Notes: generated from the sequence alone by a model not told the origin. Positions 49,306-63,639 are shown, counted from the first letter of the stretch. The stretch: DNA of 64,000 bases from Acanthacorydalis orientalis (GCA_034766995.1 CM068313.1:13999012-14063011), one strand, 5' to 3'. Translations and numbers: made by a program.

Positions 49306-50754
49306 ATTTTTTATTAAATATGGTTTTTCTGTTTTATTTCACTGTTATTGAATTTAAATTTCAACAGAGTATTGATTCTTTTTTATGTTGTATGTACTAA
49401 CTGCAGGTAAATGAATGCTATAATTGGTTGAAAAGTTTCGTCCATATAAAGTACACACGGGTGAATAGCATTTATATGGAATTGACCCATGTTAAAACCC
49501 CAAAACGATTAACAATGACTGGAATCATTTTTTTTCCGAGAAAAACGTATTGAATCAATAATACAGATTACCTGCTTACTCACTGTAGGAAGCATACATG
49601 TCATGGATTTGTACGGTTCGGTCTATGTTAGGTCATTGTTGACATTAACATCGGTTTGTGACATTTTTAAATAATTGCATATATAATATATTTTATATAA
49701 TGGAAACAGGTGTTTAGAGACAGGTGTTGAATCTTGATTAAACGTTGTAATTAAAATTATATAAAAGGAAATGTTTCATTTGAATCATTTGACCGCAAAA
49801 TAGTATTACGAGAATAACTTCCGTTTAATGGCAAATTGTCTAACTTGTATCCGTTAAAGTTGTAATAACGTTGTGTGATGATAAAAAAGTTTGTTATATT
49901 TGTTTTATTCACAGGTTTGTGTCATTAAGTCCCAGGCTAAAATTCTGGCGTGGTCTCTAATTTTTGTTAAAAGATACTTGGCAAATAAGCTGCAGTATTA
50001 TTCTGTTGAAATTACTTGTTTTGATTTTTTTTTAATATTTATAGAACAATGAGTCGATGATTATTTTGATCATGACTCTGAATCTTACTCAGTTGTTAGC
50101 TTAATGTTTGCGAATTACTGAAACTGTTTTACAAAAAAAAATATAAATTATTGAGTTCCTAATAAATCATATTAAAATATTCATATTAAAATACTATTTA
50201 TTTTCACCAATATTTTTTATTTCAGTCAATAAATTAAACGTGTGTTTCATCGTAGAAGATTTCAAGTTTTTCTATAAATATAAAATAAAAATAACTAATT
50301 CATTCACACTAGTGTATCTTTTTTTAGAACAATCTTTGTATATAAATATATTCTATTCATTTCGTAAATACTTTTAAATATATAAATCTCCATTAAACAT
50401 TAAACGAAAAAAAATGTCACTAACATTGAAAAATTACTATTTATTGCCGATGTATACATACGTATTAACAAAAAAAAACTAGTTCATATATTTCGTTTTT
50501 ATTAATGTTCGCTTTTATTATATTGGTATTTTCATTATTTATTCTTGTCCTTAGTTGTCGAAAGCGACATTTTTATTCGTCAGTAATGCTTTTTCATTTC
50601 TATATATTCCACTAAAAGCAAAGAACGGCCGAAATAATAAATCCGTACAGAAAAAAAATGTAATAGATCGCGTGTTAACTTTTATTTAAAATTCAAAACA
50701 TACGTCGTCTGTTTTTGCATGCCTGTATGACATTACAGTTTTTATTATCGGGTC

Positions 50755-50758
<4 letters not shown>

Positions 50759-50791
<33 letters not shown>
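50759..50791. repeat. (TA)n microsatellite
   Basis: TA array of about 33 bp between gggtcggtt and caggataacaggcccgg, one of the few arrays bordered by GC-richer unique DNA on both sides. Confidence 0.9.
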
Positions 50792-50794
<3 letters not shown>

Positions 50795-52545
50795 GATAAC
50801 AGGCCCGGCTTGATCATTACGTCTGTCCCTGACCTAACTCGACCTGACCTCGTTATAGTGGAACAGTATAACGAGATTTTTCAGAGCATGATTTAGTTTA
50901 ATTGAATTCAACTAACATGGAGTTTTCTTACTAACTCATTGAGTTAAATTTCCTTATTTACAACATTTATATTTGTTTCTTTAAATATACTTTTTTATTT
51001 TTGTTAGATTTTAATAAAAATTTGTTTATATTGGAAAGTACATTTTGGAAAATAGTTGTCGAGAAAAAAATTACTGCAGATAAGTAAAAAATTATAAAAT
51101 ATAGGATGTAATTAAATTTCTAACAAAAAAAGCTTACAGTTGAACGAGATTAGATTCTCAATTATATATGTATAGCAAATTTTTCCTATCGTGCTCAACA
51201 GTAAAGAGTGAATTCAACGATTCTGTTTCGGAGAGACTCTCCCAAAGACGATTCGCGTACAAAGGCACGATAGCTGAAGCGATCACTCTAGAAACAATTC
51301 ATTTATTAAGACATAAGTATTGAAAGACGAAAGACATAAAATAAAATAAATTATAGCAATGTATGGGCTTTCAAAAGCAACTTTAGTAAAGACTGTATGA
51401 TTATTTCGGAATGAATAATAACAGTAGAAAATGAACGCTGAAACTTCTTTATGTTCTTCAGAAAGAACAATGTGTTAAATTGTGTACGTCTATGAAGGGT
51501 GGGAGAATAAAAAAATGCAGTGTATTATTACAAGAGATGGGACTATAATTCGTTTTCTAAAAAGTAATCAATGTTTTATTATTATTTATTTATGTATTTA
51601 ATATTATTTGCTTTTCCATTTTCATGACTTATTTAGCGAGGTTAAACAGTCGTTCCTTTTTTATTCGCAATTTTTAATAAACAAATCTTGAAATAACGCA
51701 TTTGCATAATTGTTTACAAAAAAAGCAATAATGCTGAGTCATCCAGTCCGTTATAAAAAAAATAACTTCTATTTAAATATACCGATATTTTATGGTTGAG
51801 TCGAAAATTAGGCGAGGTTAGACAGTTGTCTCGTCGAATATAATAACAAATTTCCTTATTTCCTGTTAACCTACAATTAACAACGTTTGGTATTTTTATT
51901 TTTTCCCTCCCATTTATGTTTCTCGTCTAATACCATATAAATATAATATATTCTAATTAAATGTTTCTTTTTTCATTGTCTTGTTTTCTTATGTATCTAT
52001 TGTTTATTATTCTATACGAATCCTGAAGGTCACATACGAGTTCCTTTCTTATACGATTGGTTTAAACTTTAGTCATCCTCAAATAGATGTTAGATTCTAT
52101 GGTCAGGATTAAGTTTTACCCGAGGATAATGAAAATCAAAACAAGTCGTAGGAGAAAGGAAGTAGTATGTTGCTTATAGGATTTATAATATATATATATA
52201 TTTAAAAAAAATTATTAAAAATATGAAACGTTTTGCTTGGGACACAACGTGGCAGCATCGGAATTCAGCTGGTTTCTTTTGTTCAATTAGTAGTTAATTA
52301 TGAAGACAATAAATTATTTCCTGTTTATTTTTATTACAAGTTTTTATTTCTTATATTTTTTAAGCTGATAGTTATCTAAAATTGTATAATTTTGTGTGCG
52401 TTTAATTTTCAAATTGGTATAAAAATATGAATATTTTGACCTAATCAAGTAGAAATTAGTTTATCTTCTTGACAAATTTATTTTTTTTGATTGTTCGAAT
52501 ATAAACAAACCTTATTTTCTAGTAATTACCAGCAAATAAGGTTGT

Positions 52546-52546
52546 A

Positions 52547-52608
<62 letters not shown>
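52546..52608. repeat. (TA)n microsatellite
   Basis: Pure TA of about 63 bp. Confidence 0.9.
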
Positions 52609-52610
<2 letters not shown>

Positions 52611-53102
52611 TTCTATAATATAAATTGTTTTTCTTCAGTTTTATATACAAAATACAGCTCAGTTGATTTCTAGAATATTTAACATTTATAGAAATATCTG
52701 TGCAATGGGCAGATATTCTTAGAATACTCATTTTAGAAAATACAGTGTACTTTACAATATTCAAATATTGATGTAAAGTAAAAAAAAATAAAATGCATTC
52801 GGTAATTTAATCGCAAGAATCATTTTTTGTATTTTTTTTATAAACGTACTTGATCATTTTTTTCTTTAATTTACTTACATTTTGTGTTTGTTAACTCATT
52901 AGATATTTGATCATTTTTTTTTGATTTTTTTTTATTTTAATTTAGATAATGTTCGGATAAGTATTGTAAAATTTTTGTATGTCTAAAATTATTTTTGTTC
53001 AAAAAATCTTGTTTCAGGTCAGTATTTTATATGGACTTATCTGTTTCTTTCGTGAAACTGAAATAGAAACTATATAATGATAATTTAAAAATTTGTAAAT
53101 TC

Positions 53103-53103
<1 letters not shown>

Positions 53104-53154
<51 letters not shown>
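53104..53154. repeat. (TA)n microsatellite
   Basis: Pure TA of about 51 bp. Confidence 0.9.
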
Positions 53155-53161
<7 letters not shown>

Positions 53162-53536
53162 AATTGTATTTCAAATTTATATGCTTTCAATAACGTATCT
53201 AAATTTCTTAATTATATCTATTTCGCAATTTTGTGTATTTATTTTGCAATTGATACTTATTTTTTAATTCCAATTCGAATGAATTTAGTTTTTTTTCGCA
53301 TTTTATTAAATTAATACCATTTAATGAAATGCAACTTTGAAATACCACTTTTACTGTTCATTTAATTTGTAAAAAAATTCACTAAACCACCGGCATGTTT
53401 AAAATAAAAAACAAACCCGGTTATCTCATATCTAGAAGAAAATATTTACTTTTGTGTTATACAACGAATTAACAGATGAAATATCGCAGCACGTTCTTTT
53501 ATAGACTTGTTTGTCTGTTTGTGTCTCTTTCTTTTT

Positions 53537-53541
<5 letters not shown>

Positions 53542-53595
<54 letters not shown>
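53542..53595. repeat. (TA)n microsatellite
   Basis: Pure TA of about 54 bp, ending in tgcatttg. Confidence 0.9.
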
Positions 53596-53598
<3 letters not shown>

Positions 53599-56042
53599 TT
53601 TGTAAGTCAATACTCTGTGCAAACTCTTCTGTTTCTCTCATGGCAACATTCTATGCATATATTTCTCACTGTTCTGCATTTATTGTTACCGTTCGGTCTG
53701 ACACAGCACAGTATAGGTATCTCTTATCTATTCACACGTATGATTCATATAATTGCGCATTCAGTGGCGTGCCGTCATTGAATTAAACAGTAATTGTTCG
53801 CTTTTTGAAAATTTAAAATGTTATGAATAATTAAGTTCACCTGGTGCGGTGTTTCGAATGTGTTTAATTGTATTATGTTATACTTTCTTAGCTGAACTGT
53901 AGATGTGGAGGTGATATGTATATAAATGAGGGACGATAACCTTCGTTAGAAAAAAATGTTTTTCATCATTGTTTTCATTGGGTTTTTTTAACAAAGAATT
54001 TGTTAGTAGAGATCACATACTTTATATGTGTGAATTTGTAGTTTTTAAATCGTTTTATTTTTTGTTATATGAATATTCTAATTGAAATTATTAGTTGGTT
54101 GACTTTGTAATAAAATAAACATAAATGTTTTTTAATCGACATCCAGATATAGTTTATTTTTAATGTATACAGTCGCTGTTTTATGTTTTTTTTTAAAAAA
54201 ATATTTGTTGATTTAAAAAGTCCTATATGAGATTATTTTACTTTAATACTTTGTAAGGTATTTTACGTGCTTGGATTTTTTTATAATCTTCTAAATGAAA
54301 TATTGAAAGAAAAAAAAAACACCTTTTTTATATCATTATAAAATACTTTCAGTAATCGATTTTCTTACTGAAAAAATGTTTTATGAATCAGCATTTTGTT
54401 GCAATCAAAAATACTGTACATTTCAAATACTTTTAAATGAAAAATTATATTTTAATGTTAAATTAATTCTTTATGCATTCAGTTTACATTATTTCATCTA
54501 CTGTCAGTAAATTCAAAAAAATAAAAATCAATTAATTATAAAAAGTATATTTTATTAAAATATTCATATACACTGTTCTGAATAATATGAATTGTAATAT
54601 TTGGCATCTTCCGAGGAGAAAATAAAACGAATTTAAAGTCACTTATTTTAAAAAAATTATAGAAATTTTTCTCTTAAAGAACAATACCTGTAGGTGTAAA
54701 TTCATCAAAAAATGTTCTTGTTTTTCTGAAATAACTTTTCATATTAATAAATGAAGATATTTCTTTTTTGTATTGTAAATATTCTGCTGGCTCTTGTGAT
54801 TTGTTTCGAGATGATTGTGTATTATAAAAATAATATTTATATAGACATAAAACAATGTTAATGTAATTTTTAACGAAAAATGTATATATAATATTTATGC
54901 TCTCAATTATCGATTTACTATTATCATTTCTACAGAAACGTTTTTTTTTAATATTTATGAATATTTATTCAGTAATTTGTGTAGCTTTTTGTATACTTTT
55001 TCATAAATTATATCTCTAATCATTACTCTATAGATGTTATATGATTTTTATATTTATATTGGGCTGATTTTTAAAACGTATAACCTATGGTGTTATTAAA
55101 AATAAAAAGACTGAATTGATTCTACACTTTTATAGTTACATAATTAGATATTATATTTTTATCAAAAAATTCTCTTAGGTGTTGATGCAACAACAATACA
55201 ATATTCACATCGTTGGAAGTAATCCAGAAATTCTTTAATAAATAACATCAAGCAGCTACTGTAAATGTTGTTACTTAACATTGTTTTTTTACAAATATTT
55301 ATTCTTACCTTCTTTGTTATATCTATCGTTAAATCTATTTATTAATATTTTTCAAATGAAAATTGAAGAAGTATTTAATGACACTCAACTAATTTAACAA
55401 CATTCTCAAATTCTTAACATTATCTTGAACGAAGAATTCCTGGATTATTTCCAACAATTGCACTCTTGCTTCGCTTATTTTATCAACACCCAAGGAGACT
55501 ATTTGCAAGGGAATTATAACAGTTACTTAACTGCTCTAAAAATGTATTATCAATCCAGTTTCGTGTATTTTGAAATATCACTTTACACATGAAATTAAAA
55601 AAAAAATAATTATATATATTTAAAAAAATTAAAACAACAATCTAATCAAAAAACAGTTTGAAATACGAAACGGTCTTATTTTAAAGCTATTAAATATATG
55701 TATTTGAATATAAATGATCCGTTTATAAAATCGAAATATAAAGAAAACTGCACGAAACTAAATTCGAAACGATTAAGATAATTCGACCATGATTTTAATG
55801 TTACCTGTGTTTAAGACATTTAGTAATATCGGCTTTTCCAAATAGATATGCATCCTTAGCGTGTTAATGAACCCTCAAACAGTTCAATCGAGTAGGTAGG
55901 ACCTTTACGTGCGGTTAAGTTAAGATCTCTATCAACAGAAGTAGAATAGGTGAATAGTTCGAGGTTAGGTGACATCGACAGGCAACAGTTTGAAGATATT
56001 TTACGAACATGATATATGGAAAGTGTTTCTCTCTTTATTCCT

Positions 56043-56045
<3 letters not shown>

Positions 56046-56116
<71 letters not shown>

Positions 56117-56130
56117 GAGAGAGAGAGAGA
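56046..56130. repeat. Compound (TA)n/(GA)n microsatellite
   Basis: TA array, one TGTATA interruption, then (AG)7 at about 56116-56130. Third instance of this compound order in the window. Confidence 0.9.
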
Positions 56131-57205
56131 CAGAAAGTCTATAGTGTAGTGGTATATTGCTAAAAAAGTGATTATCATCAAAAGAAGAATAACAAAAATG
56201 CGTGTCGTTAATGGATGCCCGTTATTTGATAATATCGTATTTTATTTTTACGTGACACAGAGCGTCGGCGTCTTGCTACTTCTAGTTATAAAAGTGAACC
56301 AAGCTCCTCGTGTGACATATGACATAGCAATTATGAATTGACTGTTTTTCTTCATATTGAATCTTGATTGTTATCGATGTTTTGATAAGACGAAAGATTG
56401 ATCGTTATTTTTTGCAGAGTTTTCTTTTTTAACAAGCTTTACAACATCGACTATACGGTTTTTGTGTCGTTATTTTTTCTCTGTATTTTTTTTAATCAAA
56501 CACATTCAATGTTGAGTGTGATGTGATATTGTTATTGATTTTTAATGTGAAGAAATTTTAATATTAGAAAAGAATTAGTTTTAATCATATAATTAGCATA
56601 ACAGATAAAAATAAAACAAGCGAATTTATAATTTAAACTGGATTTTGTTAATTATTTTTTAATTTAGTAGTTTTTTTTTATATATAAAACGATCGTTTTC
56701 AATACGTTATAACCTTTAAGGTTAAGTTCATTTATAGATTTATGTAAATTAAATAACAAATATGCTTTTAAATATGTTTGCTATCGCAAATGTTAAATAA
56801 ATACGAACTTTTTGTACGTTCAGTAAGTTATAACTAGATTGATGCAGTATGAATGTTATTCATGTTTGTTTTTATGTTATATCGTTTCTTTTTATAATGT
56901 TAAATGATATTTAAACTAGAATTGCATTTAGTAATACGAATTCTTTATTTTATAATTATTTTAGAATGAAAGCAATCTATGCTATTGTTAAATTATTGTT
57001 TAAAATTTATTATTGTTTCCTTTTAATCTAATACATTTTTATTAGAATCGAAATCTTAACCCATTGAACAAAAAACTTAAAATATACATACCTAAAAATG
57101 GCCCTAGTCCTGAAACCGGGTATATGAAAGAATAATAAATGAATTACATTGGAAGAAAATAATACAATACAATAATTAAATGCAAAAGATTTATTAGAAA
57201 ATAAT

Positions 57206-57214
57206 TATATATAC

Positions 57215-57296
<82 letters not shown>
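57206..57296. repeat. (CATA)n/(TA)n microsatellite
   Basis: CATA units at the left (acatacatacatacata) followed by a TA array to about 57283 and a TGTA interruption. Confidence 0.9.
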
Positions 57297-59268
57297 TCAT
57301 AATGAAAGTATTTGTATGGTATTTAATCAATATTATATAAAGTATTTTCGGTTGAAAAAAATTATGAGTATTAAAAGTATATTTCTGTTCACAGAAGGAA
57401 ATATAAAGGAGTATAATAATATTAATATCTTTTTTTTTAAAAAAAATGTTCAATGTTTGAAATTCAAGAGAGACATATTCTGTATAAAGTCTCATATAGT
57501 TGTATTTTGTTTTACTTTTAATTGAAGTAAATGCCGCTTCATACTTATTATTCATTAATATAAAACTGAATAAATTATACATTTCTTAAAAAACCCTGAA
57601 ATTCTAAATACATTGATTATCATAAAACTTGAAACTTATGAGAAAGTGCTTTGTCTTCTTGCGGAAAAATATTGCTTGTTTGTCTAATTTTTTATATAAA
57701 TATTTTATTACGTTGTTAATATGAAATCTCATTATTTTTTTTTAATAAGACAGTTATTTTTTTCTAAAGAAATATGATATATGTTAACAGTTTATTCATA
57801 TCACTTTATAAATCATTACAGATGATGTGAACAATTTTTTATAGATTTGAATTGCGTTGATTAGTTTCTTTTAATATATTATCATTATATGTCTTTCTTT
57901 TTTCACAAAGAAATAAAAACGCGTCATATCTTTTCTTCTGGAAAAAAAACACGTACGAAGACTGAAAAAAAACACTAATAAAAGACGATGCATATATGTC
58001 TTGAAAAAATATGTTTCTTTGTGATAGAGATCAACAGGGAACGAAATATTCAGAAGTCATATGCAGCACAACAACATTATGATTCATCATCCGTGCCAGG
58101 AATTTCAATTTACTCTATTATGTTATTCATGTAAAAACGGATAACAAAAAAAATATACATGGAAATACGGCGGTACCTGACACTTGCTAGTATTCGCACA
58201 ACTGTTAATTTCGTTTTTCCGGAAAAAAGTTTTCACTGCGTGATTCATTTCGTATCACGTCTGTACCAATTTTCAAAAATTAACCTGCTTTTCCGAGAAT
58301 GTCTTTCATTAAACAGAATAATAAAAAAAAAATAGAAATTATCTACGTGTATTTTCAACTGTGCTCTACCTACACTGAAAATGCAAAAGTACGTCATTGT
58401 GGATTGTAATACAACGATTACAGTTTCGTATGCCCGAATACAATTGTATATACATGTTTCTGTATGATGTATACACCGTGTACATTCTGTTAATAGTATT
58501 ACAGACTTGTGTCTTACTCACTTTCAGCAACTACAACGCTTTTGTATACAATATTGAAAGTTGAAAGTCTATTTTCATGTATATGCATATTACATACAAC
58601 TATGTGCTTCCGACCTTGAATTACATTTCGGCTTTTCCCAGTTTCTGCACATCTGGTCTGTTTTCGAGTACAGCGTAAAAATTTCCATCGTGTATTGAAC
58701 GCAATACGTCACTTTTTGATGGATTAACGAAATTTTCATATTTTTTCAACCCGTTTTTAAAAGGTCTTGTTCGATCTCGATAATTCATTTCGTATATTTA
58801 TTTAAATAACCATTATACAAATATAGTCATTAATAAAATACATTTGTTATTTTAATGAATACAGTGTAATATAATTTAAATAATCAATAAGTATGAAATT
58901 TATTCTGCTTACAAATTTTTATAGAAATGTTTTTTTCATTGAAGAAACGAAACTATTCGATTTAGATTCTAATATTTGTTTTTGAATTTATATTTTTGAT
59001 TTTATAGATAAAATCATTTATGAATGTTTTAATAATTTATACTTTCCTTTTCCTTATTTTATCAAATAGTTTAGTTGATAACTACTCTAGTAAACGTAGG
59101 TCATTATTTATTTAAATACATTTTTTTTATTATTATTATTACGGTATTTTTTTTATAGTTTATTGAAAAAAATATGTAAAACTACGAACTAATCTTTTTA
59201 ACAATGACAAAAGAGTCGTGGTAATTTTAATCATTCAGTACGTTGAACAAACATTTTTTTAAAAAAAG

Positions 59269-59300
59269 AACACTTTTTTTAAAAATGAAAAAAAAGTGTT
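59269..59300. repeat. Small hairpin in A/T-rich DNA
   Basis: AACAC plus a T run (59269-59280) pairs with an A run plus GTGTT (59288-59300) around a 7-base loop. It may be incidental in DNA of this composition. Confidence 0.5.
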
Positions 59301-59477
59301 TTATAGCTTGACCACACATATATTTCATTAGTGTGTAACTGTTATTAGAGAATGTTTTTCTTAATTTTATTGTCATATCATTTATTTTATTTAATTTCTT
59401 TGATATCGTTGTGTGGTTTGAGAAATTTGCCAAAAAATTATCACTGGTGTGTTTAGTTTATCATGGAAATCTATTGA

Positions 59478-59660
59478 AAAAAATCTGTATTTTTGAGGAT
59501 GATAGTATCTCCATCGAAAAGTTTATAAGCAACAATCAAAAATGATCATTAACTTGTAATTAGAAATGAACATTTTTGAGAAGAGAAAAATTGTGGTTTG
59601 TGGGGGAGTGAAACATTTATTTGTGAAAGTGAATTTTGTCATAGCTACAAAAACTGTGTG
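59478..59660. mobile_element. Right half-copy R of the long-TIR MITE
   Basis: From ctgtatttttgaggatgata through aagcaacaatcaaaaatgat and gtggtttgtgggggagtga to atagctacaaaaactgtgt. The inner arm is well kept and the terminal block is diverged. Confidence 0.65.
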
Positions 59661-59849
59661 TGTATTTAAAAAAATATTTTAATGCAAATAAATCATGCAA
59701 TTAGTTAAAGGAAAAAAGTTTAATTTCTAAATCTTGAAACAGAAAACTACATTTGTGATTTTAGGCTAATGAAAATGAAATATTCAGTAAATGTTTAATG
59801 TTAAAACTATTTGGTACCCTAAAACATATACTGTTTTTTTCATTTTCAG

Positions 59850-59876
59850 AAATAAACTTCATTCACCCCACAAATC

Positions 59877-59937
<61 letters not shown>

Positions 59938-60150
59938 ATTTGTAACTTTTGCAAATTTTGATGGATGTCTTTATTTTCAGAGCGTTAAGGTATCACAAAA
60001 TCTGCACCTTAGCGCGTTGAGAATGATATGGAATTACCATAAAAATACGAAGAGTAACATTTAACAATTATCAATAATCAGTTAAACGTTTGTGATTAGA
60101 AAAAAAATGTTTGTGATGAGTGAAAAATTAATTTGTGAAACCAAATTTCT
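59850..60150. mobile_element. Long-TIR MITE copy S with a TA array in its left arm
   Basis: Left arm ttcattcaccccacaaatcat is followed at once by a TA array (59878-59932), then aacttttgcaaattttgatgg. The centre is cagagcgttaaggtatcac and ctgcaccttagcgcgttgag. The right arm ends near tttgtgaaaccaaattt. The array sits where the consensus has the inner arm, so it replaced about 60 bp of element sequence. Confidence 0.65.
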
Positions 60151-60387
60151 CTTTAAGTCTTATTCTTTTCGTGTACTTTTGTATTTAATTTTAGAGAAAA
60201 ATGTTGTCAATAAGTTAAACAACTCGATAACATATGAATATATTGGGGGTTTGACTTGTTTAAGGATCGAGATTTTACTATGTATTTAATTTATATCAAT
60301 GGTAGTGTCATGTAAAATTTAGTAAGTAAGAATTATTGTAGTAAAATTAAAAGCATGTTATATGTATGTGTGTGTGTATATTTATAC

Positions 60388-60388
<1 letters not shown>

Positions 60389-60445
<57 letters not shown>
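60389..60445. repeat. (TA)n microsatellite
   Basis: About 57 bp, preceded by gtatgtgtgtgtgtata. Confidence 0.9.
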
Positions 60446-60447
<2 letters not shown>

Positions 60448-60918
60448 GCTTAGAGATTCGATTGAATGTTAAAAACGATCTGTTCCTTAATTTTATTTTC
60501 TAAAAATGTAAACTGAATGTTCATTTCATTGAATATGTTTCAATCGTTTAAAGTAACAATTTGTAAAGTGTATGTGTATTTAATGCATTGGATCATTCGG
60601 CTTAATTTTTAAAACTAGTTGAACGATTTATTTATGTCAATGGACACTATAACTTTCTTTTAATATATCGATTTTTTTATTTGTAATTTTCACTTCCTCT
60701 TACAGAGAACCAAAATCGTGTGAAAGAATTAAATTCGCAAACACACATTTAGGCTTAAAGAGATTGTTAAAAAATTCAGGAAATCAGATTGACTGAAGAA
60801 ATAAATTTGGCTTTCTATTTTCGTTTTTGTTTCTTAATGTGTGTTATCGTTCTAAAACGGTTCTTGTCTTTTTATGATTCGTTTGGAACAAATCTTATAA
60901 TTTGTCCGTTTTTTATCA

Positions 60919-60919
60919 T

Positions 60920-60983
<64 letters not shown>
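60919..60983. repeat. (TA)n microsatellite
   Basis: About 65 bp with one ACATAT interruption. Confidence 0.9.
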
Positions 60984-60985
<2 letters not shown>

Positions 60986-61124
60986 AAATGATTCAATTAG
61001 GCTTTCACATGAAAATATTAAAAAAACTCAAAAATGAAAAAAGATCTATCCCTTATTTGGTATTTTAGTACAATTGTATTTTAATATTGAATTGAATTAA
61101 AATATTATATAAAAAATAAAATGA

Positions 61125-61210
61125 CTTTTCTTGACCCCTGCGCCCCCTTTAATACTTCCACGTGGAAGCCTAAATTGAATCTCTCTCTCCCTATCTCCCC
61201 TCCCCCTATA
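61125..61210. other. GC-richer patch with E-box palindrome and pyrimidine tract
   Basis: Contains CTTCCACGTGGAAG (61155-61168), a perfect 14-bp palindrome centred on the E-box CACGTG, followed by a nearly pure pyrimidine tract at 61180-61206 (ctctctctccctatctcccc). It sits alone in AT-rich DNA. A regulatory role is possible but not shown. Confidence 0.4.
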
Positions 61211-61742
61211 TATTTTTTAATATTCTTTACTTTACATTGATAAATGTAGGATTTGATAAATTAAAATATTTAGTTATAATAAATATTGTAAATTAAAAAA
61301 AATACTAAAAAATAATTAAACTCCTGTTATTATCTCAATCTGATATTTTAATATTTTTCTTCTGTCAATCAATATATTTAAAACCAGCAATTTTTCAACT
61401 TTAAGTATATTATAGCAGGTTATTAACTTGGAAAAAATTCTATGAATCCTGTCAGTGATATAAAATTAGCTTCATAGTGCATTACTAGTGAATGTAGATA
61501 CGAAATTAATTTTGGAAGATTTGAACAACACCCTTACATATATATTAATTAGACGTCATAAGATTTGTGGATCCCTCTTTGTAACCCTATGTCTTTAATA
61601 TCCCGTATTTTGTTCATAAATTATAAACGAAAGCTCAGTAAACGATGGTTAGGTAGAAAGTAATAAAATGTTATTCTGTTGGGAAAAACCTTTGTGCTAG
61701 TATGTTTGTAATATGTACGGAGGTGCATATGGTGTATATGTG

Positions 61743-61745
<3 letters not shown>

Positions 61746-61775
<30 letters not shown>
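61746..61775. repeat. (TA)n microsatellite
   Basis: About 30 bp, followed by TATG/GATA variants to 61800. Confidence 0.85.
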
Positions 61776-61779
<4 letters not shown>

Positions 61780-62307
61780 GCATATTTATATAGATAGATA
61801 AAGGCATATATGAGTATAAATAAAGTATGAATGGATGTATGCTTGTATATATACACAGTTTATTGTTTCTATTATTAATTTTCTACGTCTTTATTATTAT
61901 TTTATTGCGTTTAGTAACACAGACAATATGGATATTATTTTTTTGTTGTCATTTAGCTGCGCAGTTAGGTTATTACACTGATAAGGAATGATTGCAATGT
62001 GTACGCACGCATATCTCATCAGCTAATAAATAATAATAATCTAACTATAAATGCATTTTAAATAGTATTAGTAAATATTTTTCATCGTTGAATTAAAAGT
62101 CTAGTGGCTTTATAAAAATACGTATTTTTTAAAATTCAGTGCTACTTTTAATAATGTTTGTATAGGTTTTTTTATATATATTTTGGTACTCTTTTTGTGG
62201 TATGTGTAGAATTTGTTTACTCTATTAATATATATTGTTTTTTTGTTGTTTATTTAATAATTCATTTATTGTTATCATTTTTTAATATATTTATTTGTAG
62301 TATGTTT

Positions 62308-62309
<2 letters not shown>

Positions 62310-62363
<54 letters not shown>

Positions 62364-62512
62364 TTATTTATTTATTGCTTAGTTTACGGAAGTAGATGAG
62401 TTAACATATCACTTTGTTATCAGATGTAAACATAATATAATAAAGATATGTTGAATTTGCAAAAGTAAATATATTTCAAAATAATGTTTAATTGTTATTA
62501 TAGTGTTATTAT

Positions 62513-62561
<49 letters not shown>
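62310..62561. repeat. Two (TA)n arrays
   Basis: TA arrays at about 62310-62361 (followed by a TTTA run) and 62515-62561 (preceded by a TTA run). Confidence 0.9.
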
Positions 62562-62563
<2 letters not shown>

Positions 62564-62824
62564 AAAATGTAATATTTGTACTATATATATTTTCATACCA
62601 TCTGATGTTCTATTAGGATTGATTGAAAATGAAATATAGTTATAAATAATTAATTAAAGGATAATAGTCAATATTAGTTACGAACGACTTATTCATTATT
62701 AAAATTCACTATTCGAAGAGAATCGTTAGTGTCGGCATCAATCATTGTGAGAAACAGGTAAGGCAAATGCAATTTACTTGTCAGAGTAACTTTAACAGGA
62801 CTGATTTTAAAAATGACAAGAAAT

Positions 62825-62912
62825 TTTAAATACGCATTCACAAATGAATTGTTCATTGGCGTCATTAATTACAATTTTTTTTCTAATCAGTATTGTTATT
62901 AATAACGTACTA
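62825..62912. mobile_element. Possible fragment T of the long-TIR MITE
   Basis: Short match to the outer left arm only: cattcacaaatgaattgttc, then aattacaattttttttctaatcag. Weak; it could be chance in AT-rich DNA. Confidence 0.3.
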
Positions 62913-63498
62913 TATAGCTAATTTACATATATAAATATTGAAAACCGAGTCCTCCAAGTTTTAATTAATAAATACTATCATAAAAATTATAACGACTTTA
63001 CTTAAAGAAAAAAACAAAATGTGTGATTGTAAATAAGCTTCTAATAATAGCTTTTTATTCGATATAAAATATTTTTTGTCTACCATATCTATATTTATTT
63101 CATTTTTGTTAAATATGGATGTAGATAACGATTGTTATTTGAGAACTTCTAATATACTTGTACATTTATGTTATATAAATGGTTAATAGAATTTGAATTG
63201 ATTCATGGAATTTATTTTATATGTAAAGCGCCACATTGAAGAAAAGTTTATATTGAGAGTTGCTCAAAAAGTACAACATAATTTCTTGACATAGCAATAA
63301 ATAATACGAACGCAGTGCTGTTTTTATGAGATATTAAGAAATAGTTGCTAGGCATGTGAAAGGCTTGTATAGTAAGATATGAATTAAAATCCATTCGCAA
63401 TTGTTGCAATCACTCGTGTAACTATTCGTTTGAATTACATTTACAGTTATGCATCTTTCAAGGAAAATATAAATATTATTTGAAGTTTTTTTTATGTA

Positions 63499-63500
<2 letters not shown>

Positions 63501-63529
<29 letters not shown>

Positions 63530-63606
63530 ACTACTTTTTACAAATAAAGTTGTATATTTTTGTGAAAAAATCCCCCGTAAATGATTATTTATTTTCAAAA
63601 AGTTTT

Positions 63607-63639
<33 letters not shown>

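Larger units (their letters stand above)
45851..59477. other. Long AT-rich noncoding block
   Basis: More than 13 kb without a recognisable gene on either strand and with no clear long-TIR MITE copy. It carries many TA arrays (listed separately). Less AT-rich unique patches are at 50.79-50.87 kb (with two TGACCT half-sites), 51.2-51.3 kb and 58.05-58.75 kb. They could be conserved regulatory DNA, but the sequence alone does not show it. Confidence 0.5.
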
